From Diplocarpon mali (lineage: Eukaryota > Ascomycota > Leotiomycetes > Helotiales > Drepanopezizaceae), in the NCBI GenBank assembly GCA_024741835.1, contig JAENRP010000203.1, positions 1 through 64,000 of the forward strand: DNA of 64,000 bases, read 5' to 3'. Position 1 is the stretch's first letter, and every line of letters starts with the position of its first letter. This document shows positions 57,956-64,000 of the stretch, piece by piece. The position numbers and the translations under genes are program-made. Under the pieces are notes generated by a model that worked only from the letters and a program-made list of their open reading frames with translations, searched no databases and was not told where the DNA came from.

Positions 57956-58929
57956 TCAAGCGGCCTTACCCAAGGCTCTCAGCTCTACCGCCGTCACGAC
58001 ATCCGATGTGATCCCCTCAAAAATCGGACGAAGAGAACAGTCCTTGTACTTCTCCACCAGCATCCCAGGTTCCTTGACATGATTAGAGTGATTTCCAGTC
58101 TGAACACTGCCCAGGATCTCCCCGTTAACTTCAGTACCGACAGGATATACTGGTCTCCTTCCAGTCTCAACCAGCATAACAAACTGTGGATCGATGGGCA
58201 CACTAGCGAGAAAGTTGACCCCAAATTCCTGTGCCATGACCTGCCCACCGCCTTTGCTGAAGACATTTGTACATTCGGAGCAATTCGGACAAACAAAACC
58301 GCACATGTTCTCCACCACTCCGATCACATTAATCCCCGTTTTCGTGCAGAAATTCAGTTCCTTCTTGACATCCGCAGTGGCCACAGCCTGTGGCGTTGTG
58401 ACCACCACTGCTCCTGCGAGTTGGCCCGGAAGGGCTATCTTGAGCAGAGTTTCCGCGAGGGAGATATGTTCGTCAGAAGTCCCAGGCGGCGTGTCAATCA
58501 GGAGATAGTCAATTTCCCCCCAAAGCACTTCTGATAAAAATTGCCGGACCATAGCAGTCTTCTTGGGACCTCTCCAGACTACAGCATCACCACGTTCTCT
58601 GAGCAAAAATCCCAAGCTCATGCAGGATAGCGAGCCAATTCCCGCAGCGGGGTTTCCACCATGTACTGGAACCGGTTTCCAACCCCCCGGAACTTGCGTG
58701 ACTTTCAAAGATTCAATTCCGAAGAGTCGAGGTATAGATGGTCCGGTAAGATCGATGTCGAGTATTCCTACGGAACGGCCAGCGAGCGAAAGGGAGAGGG
58801 CGAGTTGAGTTGTGATTGAAGATTTTCCTACGCCACCTTTGCCCGACAGGACCTGGTTTGTCAATAGAGTCTGGGTCTATAGAGTGCCGAGCTTACGAGA
58901 ACAATGTGTTTGACTTTTTCTAGAGACAT
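57956..58929 (-). CDS. CFD1: Cytosolic Fe-S assembly ATPase CFD1 (NUBP2)
   Basis: Two exons (58929-58897 and 58852-57956) with a 44-nt intron encode 309 residues. The short first exon gives [11 protein letters not shown], and the splice joins to [20 protein letters not shown], the deviant Walker A of the Mrp/NBP35 ATPases. Further motifs are [47 protein letters not shown] and the CxxC ([14 protein letters not shown]) that bridges a [4Fe-4S] cluster between subunits. It lacks the N-terminal four-Cys extension of NBP35, which identifies CFD1. With NBP35 it forms the scaffold of the CIA machinery. The long C-terminal half has a species-specific insert ([17 protein letters not shown]). Confidence 0.95.
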
Positions 58930-59230
58930 ATTGAGATAGTTCAAAAGCACCTAACCCGGCCTCTTGTGTGGTTGTTACATTGTAAAGCCGAATCGTCGTC
59001 ATTTTCACAGTGATAATGTAATTTGTTGCTTCATAATCGACAGCACGGATAACGGAGCGGAAAATACTTTAGCCGTAGTACTCTCTTGTCAGCGTCGTTT
59101 CATCAGCCCCTCCCTACCTTGGTATGTACACAGTATTCCCAAACTTGGCTAATGCTCCACTCCATTTGCTACAAACCTTTCAGGTTCAATAATCCTCTCA
59201 ATATGACAGCTTCTGCGCATTCTCACCGAT
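58930..59230. promoter_or_regulatory. Bidirectional promoter, CFD1 and the acidic-motif protein
   Basis: 301 bp separate the two divergent start codons. No gene and no clear TATA box. Confidence 0.5.
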
Positions 59231-61723
59231 ATGGATGATCCTTGGGGCTCGCCCTGGGCAGATGATATACAGATACCCGCCTCAATCAAGACAAAGGAGG
59301 ATGTCACTCGACGAGCACCTCTTGCCCGAGTGTCGGCCTGGGAAGAGAAGTTGAACTCACCATGGGGCAATGATGATGACGATAGGTTCAGGGGCTGTAC
59401 TGCTCTCCCCAAGAACACAATCCAGACATCGGGAGTCGACACTGCCGCGGATAATTGGCATAGGCACAATGCGGATTCCCGAGAACAGACGATTGCATTG
59501 CCTGATGATTGGGGGATGCGCCTCACTGCAGGAACTAGGGAGTCTTCGAATTTGATGCCTAGTTTACTTGCGAGCTCTGCGGAATTTATTCGACATCCGC
59601 CAGCAGATCCTTGGGCGTTGGACGGACGTGCTGACAAGGGCGAGCTCGAGGATATTCGTGATCCGCCGAATTATTTGGGGAACAAAGGTCATAAATTTCT
59701 TTTGACACATGAGCTCGATCAAAATCCCTCAATGGAGAAGCTGCCGACTCCTAATGACGAATCAATGGATTCTGAACGTTTAAAGGAGCGTCCAATACTT
59801 GAGCAAGGCGGGCCGGAGACGGACAACAGGGTGAAGGACAGGGGCATGTCGGTGACTACAACACCTGCCAAAGCAATCATAGAGAGCCAGAATAGTTACC
59901 CTGTGTCAAGACAATCCTCCTCGCCTTCGGAGCAAAGTCACCACGATGAACCTTCTCAGGAATCGCCGCGGACCTCTTTTGAAAAAGAGCAAAAGCCCTC
60001 ACGCTTCCAAAGCCAGCGCAAGGTCTCAGCAGTTGTCCAAGGCCTCGTGGAACATTTTGATGGACTTGCCCAAAAGGAAGTGACTGAATCTGCGATCCGG
60101 AGTAGTAGTTCTCAAGAACTAAATCAAGAAGACGATGATAACGACTTTGGGGATTTTGAAGAGGGTCTCTCTGACACGAAACCAGACATTCAAGATAAAG
60201 GTTTCATGCAGGATAAAACCCAAAATCAAGCAATCGATAATCATCAACACTCCCGGTCTTTGGAGGACAATCTAGAGCAAAGTCCTGGCCCCGTGGAATT
60301 CTTATTTGACATCGCAAGATTGGAAAACATATTCTCTAGTGATATCTCCGAATCTACTTGCGAGACAGTCTTCATACTCGATTCGATCCCATTCGACTCT
60401 TTTTCTTCCACCGAAGAAAGAAAGACTTGGTACAGAGTATCGAGATATGGTACTTTACGACAACACAACTCTGGTAACGATGAGAACTATGTCCGGGTAG
60501 CCTGGAAGCACTCCAAGATTCGTGATGAGACTTTGAAGGTCGTGTCTAGATGGATAGAAGAGGATCGGACTAGTGGCCGTGTCGTTCTTGGACGTTGCGG
60601 TAGAGGTAGCTCCGCCTTTGAATGGAACGATACGAAAGCGCCAGCAGTTCCTCTCGCGCAGGCATTTTCAAAGCATAGAAAGCCACAATCGGATTCTGCT
60701 GTAGCAGCCTCGGTTGATGTTCCTCGAGAATGGCCTAAAGTATCAGTACGGGATCGGTCCACATCCAAAACACTCTCTCCTACCAACATGTCACGCCAGA
60801 GGAGCCCACTTACAGCAGTACAGGTTTCTGGCGAGTTTGATAGTAGTACCTTGAAGCCTCTGGCGAACAATGAGCTGGATACAGGTTCCAGAAGTGCTCA
60901 GGGTGCTCATGGGTCAGCCGCATCTGGGGAGAAGCTTTCTGGGCCCGTTGTTAGTGCTGTGCCGTTTTCGGATCCACCAAAACCTCCTCGCGCGGTGGTT
61001 TCTCCTCACAGTACCTCGACTGTCCCTATTTTCGCCCCCGGCTGTATCGCGCCTCATGAAGAACCTATAGCTCCACGCTTCGTCAATGATGATCAGAAAG
61101 CTCCGAAAACTACAAATCTTCCCAGTCTTGCAGTTTCCAATATTTTCGACGACGACGACGACGATTGGGGCGATATGGTTTCATCTCCAGCGACCCCTAC
61201 TCTTCCTGTTCTTCTACCACAGAGAAGTCTGCGTCACAAGAAGTCTCAAAGCTTTGGAGGCATAAGGAGCGATACATCGCAGATATCCAAAGGTTCAGCA
61301 TGGACAATGGAATCTCTTCAACCCGGCCTGAGCAGCCGAACGACGACGGGTTTTGACGATGTTCTGACTCCTACCTCGGCAATCCTACAGATGACGAGTG
61401 ACGTTAACTTATCTATGGCTTCCCCCCTTGAGATCTTTAGCATGCCAACAGACTCGCTCAAAGCAGGTCCAAATCCTCCAGCAGCATCTTATGACCCTTG
61501 GGCAACAGCAGATTTCTCTTTCTTCGATGCGACGCCCGCTCCAGTGCAGAAACCGATTCAGATACCGACTCCAAACGCCGTGCCTAAAATCTACAAGTTT
61601 GGTACCCCGGCGCCGGTGCCTCCGCTCGATAAGCAGAGGCCTCGGGAAGAATCCGAACAGGATCTAATTTTGCAGGCAGTGGTGAAGGGGCTACCAGACT
61701 TATCTTACATGCTCAGAAAATAA
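59231..61723 (+). CDS. Uncharacterised protein with acidic W/F motifs (aftiphilin-like?)
   Basis: A single-exon gene of 830 residues, mostly predicted disordered. Repeated acidic aromatic motifs stand out: MDDPWGSPWADD, NSPWGNDDDD, ADPWALDG, NDFGDFEEGL, DDDDDWGDMVSSP and YDPWATADFSFFD. Such motifs (DFGDF, PWxxD) are used by clathrin adaptor partners such as aftiphilin to bind AP-1/GGA ears. One ordered block at about residues 355-470 (FLFDIARLENIFSSD, FILDSIPFDSFSSTEERKTW, WYRVSRYGTLRQHN, VVLGRCGRGSSAFEWND) looks like the conserved core of an ascomycete family without known function. A trafficking role is inferred from motifs only. It is divergent from CFD1. Confidence 0.85.
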   Translation: MDDPWGSPWADDIQIPASIKTKEDVTRRAPLARVSAWEEKLNSPWGNDDDDRFRGCTALPKNTIQTSGVDTAADNWHRHNADSREQTIALPDDWGMRLTAGTRESSNLMPSLLASSAEFIRHPPADPWALDGRADKGELEDIRDPPNYLGNKGHKFLLTHELDQNPSMEKLPTPNDESMDSERLKERPILEQGGPETDNRVKDRGMSVTTTPAKAIIESQNSYPVSRQSSSPSEQSHHDEPSQESPRTSFEKEQKPSRFQSQRKVSAVVQGLVEHFDGLAQKEVTESAIRSSSSQELNQEDDDNDFGDFEEGLSDTKPDIQDKGFMQDKTQNQAIDNHQHSRSLEDNLEQSPGPVEFLFDIARLENIFSSDISESTCETVFILDSIPFDSFSSTEERKTWYRVSRYGTLRQHNSGNDENYVRVAWKHSKIRDETLKVVSRWIEEDRTSGRVVLGRCGRGSSAFEWNDTKAPAVPLAQAFSKHRKPQSDSAVAASVDVPREWPKVSVRDRSTSKTLSPTNMSRQRSPLTAVQVSGEFDSSTLKPLANNELDTGSRSAQGAHGSAASGEKLSGPVVSAVPFSDPPKPPRAVVSPHSTSTVPIFAPGCIAPHEEPIAPRFVNDDQKAPKTTNLPSLAVSNIFDDDDDDWGDMVSSPATPTLPVLLPQRSLRHKKSQSFGGIRSDTSQISKGSAWTMESLQPGLSSRTTTGFDDVLTPTSAILQMTSDVNLSMASPLEIFSMPTDSLKAGPNPPAASYDPWATADFSFFDATPAPVQKPIQIPTPNAVPKIYKFGTPAPVPPLDKQRPREESEQDLILQAVVKGLPDLSYMLRK

Positions 61724-62556
61724 TTTTTTCATAAAGAAGAGCCGGTGTAGATGTTGATATAAGGAAACAGATAAGGGGCGCCGATGATTTAGGAGGTTGT
61801 TCTGATAGGCATTTAAGCGGTATTGACTTTATGGACGACATGTATCTGCACCAAATCGACGTCAATTAGCAGGGTTTTGGTTTGAAATTTTTACCTTGCC
61901 TTTGGGACATCTTTTTGGGGTCGAAGGAAGATAGTTGGCTCTTCAGGTGACATGAGATCTGCTGGTAAGAGCTCGGCGCCTTCGTTGAGTTGGATGTATG
62001 ACTTGAGGGGGGAGATGGGTACTTTTCCGATGTCAGGGCCATTCCTGCCCCGAACGAGACCAAGCAACCGCAGAATTCCTCACGGATTCCAAACAGGTGC
62101 CTTTCATGTCAGCAGCTTTAGATCCAGCTCCACTGTGTTTCTGACTTTTGTTGGTTCTCAAGTACTTGAACAAATACAAAGAAGTGTAGATCCACTTGAG
62201 ACGCTTTCACTTGTCCACTCAGTACCTATCCGGTGTTTTTCTACCCTCCTACCTCAGCTATGCGGCTCTTGCAACAAAGGCTCCTTCCATATCTTGATTG
62301 AAGACCATTGAGCGATTGTCAGTTATTTCCTACGAGGACAACAACGAGACATACATCGATCCCTAACACGTTGCTTTCAGTTTCTTATTGATGTAATCCG
62401 ATCATCCTCAGCCTCCCTCAGTCCAGAATCCTGGTGCTCTCCCATTTTTATCGAAGTTTGAGCTACCAACCTATATTTCCTTGCGTATGAAGCGCAGAGC
62501 AATTCCGCCAAAACACTCACACCTATTCCACTGTACTCGGGCGAGAGACACGGGTA
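61724..62556. other. Intergenic with a coding-like minus-strand segment
   Basis: Mostly 3' and 5' flanks. On the minus strand, about 62056-61900, a frame after a CAG acceptor-like site reads NGPDIGKVPISPLKSYIQLN then LLPADLMSPEEPTIFLRP and stops shortly after. It reads like a real protein end, but no convincing first exon was found. The family is not recognised. Confidence 0.35.
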
Positions 62557-63804
62557 ATGACCAATATATCGGGCAATTCTGCCGACATGCTAGAACATCA
62601 AGACGGGGGCGTTTCTAGCCAAGGACCGCCGGGGAAATTCGCCTTCCAGCCTGCGATTGAATGTCCATACACGGTCGTCAATATCCGCAGCCCAGCCAGT
62701 GGTCGAATGGATGGCAGCAACGATGCCCTCTCCCCAGCGGCAATGGCACCCGCCAGCTCCAGCTTAGGAGTGCCTCCTCAGGACTTTATGTCCCTTCGAA
62801 TTCCGAGTCCTGGTCGATCAGAAGCTAGTTTCCCAGGAAGTTTACGCAGTACAATGAGTGCGAATCTCAGGAGACACAAAAGTGACAAGTCGACCCACGT
62901 TCGCTTCCAAGATACGCATCCTTTCGTACCCGGCAAGATCAGACACAAACAACCTGGAGAAGTCAACCGCCGAAACTTCACCCAATATGTTTACTCGCAC
63001 ACGAATACCGACTTCCGCATCACGCACCACTTCCTCTGTGAAAAAGATGACATCGAAAAGCCGGTATACTACTACCATGATGTTGGTGGCTACACACGAT
63101 TAGATAAAGATCACAGGCTTACGTTGCATTTGGGAAACCATTCCGGCACGCCTATACTCGGAGCCATGTGGCATGGTAGCTCAGGCATGCACTTTGCTGT
63201 TGGGACCTTGTTTATGGATTTAAAAGACCTACACGACGAAAGCGTGCGGACGATCCAACGGCAGTACTGCGAGTACCTCAAGCCCATCTCGTCTGCTCCC
63301 ACTCGATGGCACATGGACTTCTTCTTTGGTGGAGGTGCGGGAGAAGGCCCGAGGAAGACCTACAGATGGCAAGTTGTGCATCTGGCCGAAGCTATTCCCC
63401 ATTTACGGCACGGAAAGTTGGAGCTGCGAGAAAAAGATGGATTTGAAGTGGACGGGGAGGGGAAGAGGACAGAGAAGACCAAACTGCTAGCGGCGTGCAG
63501 GAATGTCGACGACCTGAGCACCAATCTATGGGTGCGCCACGCCGGGGAAGAAATGGGCAACGAGCTAGCCAGAATCAAATGGAGGACTTGGGTATTGTTG
63601 ACTTGGGGCGGAATGAGAGACCGAATGGCTGGGCCGCATAACACCGGGACCCCGCATCAGACTGTAGGATTTACAAAGAGTATCAGGACCGTGAGAACCC
63701 CCGGCGGAATCATTCCAAGCAGCGGCCATACGATCGGAAGGTGTTTCAGCCCTCCGCAGTCCAAGGAGATCAAAGAGATAAAGCTGAACGCCGAAGAGTA
63801 CTAG
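62557..63804 (+). CDS. Uncharacterised ascomycete protein
   Basis: A single-exon gene of 415 residues. The first 110 residues are Ser/Pro/Gly-rich and probably disordered (ANLRRHKSDKSTHVRFQDTH). From about residue 115 to 370 the sequence looks globular and beta-rich: NFTQYVYSHTNTDFRITHHF, YTRLDKDHRLTLHLGN, GTPILGAMWHGSSGMHFAVG, RWHMDFFFGGGAGEGPRKTY and RWQVVHLAEAIPHL. An alternating charged/hydrophobic helix (ARIKWRTWVLLTWGGMRDRM) follows. I recognise no named domain. There is no signal peptide or membrane span, so it is likely cytosolic or nuclear. Confidence 0.8.
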   Translation: MTNISGNSADMLEHQDGGVSSQGPPGKFAFQPAIECPYTVVNIRSPASGRMDGSNDALSPAAMAPASSSLGVPPQDFMSLRIPSPGRSEASFPGSLRSTMSANLRRHKSDKSTHVRFQDTHPFVPGKIRHKQPGEVNRRNFTQYVYSHTNTDFRITHHFLCEKDDIEKPVYYYHDVGGYTRLDKDHRLTLHLGNHSGTPILGAMWHGSSGMHFAVGTLFMDLKDLHDESVRTIQRQYCEYLKPISSAPTRWHMDFFFGGGAGEGPRKTYRWQVVHLAEAIPHLRHGKLELREKDGFEVDGEGKRTEKTKLLAACRNVDDLSTNLWVRHAGEEMGNELARIKWRTWVLLTWGGMRDRMAGPHNTGTPHQTVGFTKSIRTVRTPGGIIPSSGHTIGRCFSPPQSKEIKEIKLNAEEY

Positions 63805-64000
63805 CTCTACAGACAGTGGAATGAGGTCGGTTTGAAATTCAACTTGTTGCCAGTAGTATCGACCCCCGATATGCCTGAGATGTGCTAGAACGAATTGGCT
63901 GTCTTGTTTCTTGCAAAGTGCATTTCTTCAGAAGATTGTTTGTGGCAAGTACCATGGTACAAATCGTGTGCTAACACGACTCATACAGTGTGCATTTAAA

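Noticed and set aside
1..64000. CRISPR arrays, bacterial operons or prophage
   Set aside because: The window is eukaryotic with spliced genes; no regularly spaced direct repeats with unique spacers are seen.

Overview
The window is nuclear DNA of a filamentous ascomycete (Pezizomycotina). Most genes carry several short introns of 44-160 nt with GTRAGT-like donors and YAG acceptors. The gene content is typical of that group: CYK3, a Sid1/SepL-type kinase, a QutD-type permease, a UPF0057 proteolipid, a ferritin-like LsdA-type secreted protein and several orphan families. I cannot place it below that rank. Two runs of N (26929-26942 and 46389-46414) mark assembly gaps. Exon boundaries below were worked out by hand from splice motifs and reading phase; each listed multi-exon model closes in frame.

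Layout. 1-4 kb: microsatellites, then decayed biotin carboxylase (minus) and carboxyltransferase (plus) relics. 4-6 kb: UPF0057/PMP3 proteolipid and signal peptidase subunit SPC3. 8-9 kb: a very GC-rich secreted ferritin-like protein. 9.9-12.3 kb: multi-pass membrane protein with a C-terminal DUF3431 domain. 14-20.5 kb: divergent CYK3 and Sid1/SepL-type kinase, both septation proteins. 22-24 kb: QutD-like MFS permease. 24-33.2 kb: about 9 kb with no gene I can support, holding one N gap and short terminal-inverted-repeat-like motifs. 33.3-35.7 kb: secreted GH1 beta-glucosidase with 7 exons. 36.5-42.4 kb: compact housekeeping block with TAF6, thymidylate kinase, GTP cyclohydrolase I and TAF11. 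43.2-48.6 kb: orphan membrane protein, QTRT2 and an LCCL-domain membrane protein. 49.0-50.5 kb: a metallophosphoesterase-like domain that has lost most metal ligands, apparently spliced to a C-terminal chromodomain. 51.8-53.3 kb: a decayed amino acid/choline-type permease. 54 kb: a tRNA-like relic. 54.6-57 kb: an intact eight-exon amino-acid permease. 58-64 kb: CFD1 and two long uncharacterised single-exon genes.

How the genes relate. There is no biosynthetic cluster. Functional neighbours are CYK3 with the Sid1-type kinase (cytokinesis), TAF6 with TAF11 (TFIID histone-fold subunits), and thymidylate kinase with GTP cyclohydrolase I (nucleotide and folate/pterin metabolism). The most unusual object is the phosphoesterase-like/chromodomain fusion on the minus strand at 49030-50536. 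It has an intact reading frame across four exons, but four of the five phosphoesterase metal/catalytic motifs are changed.
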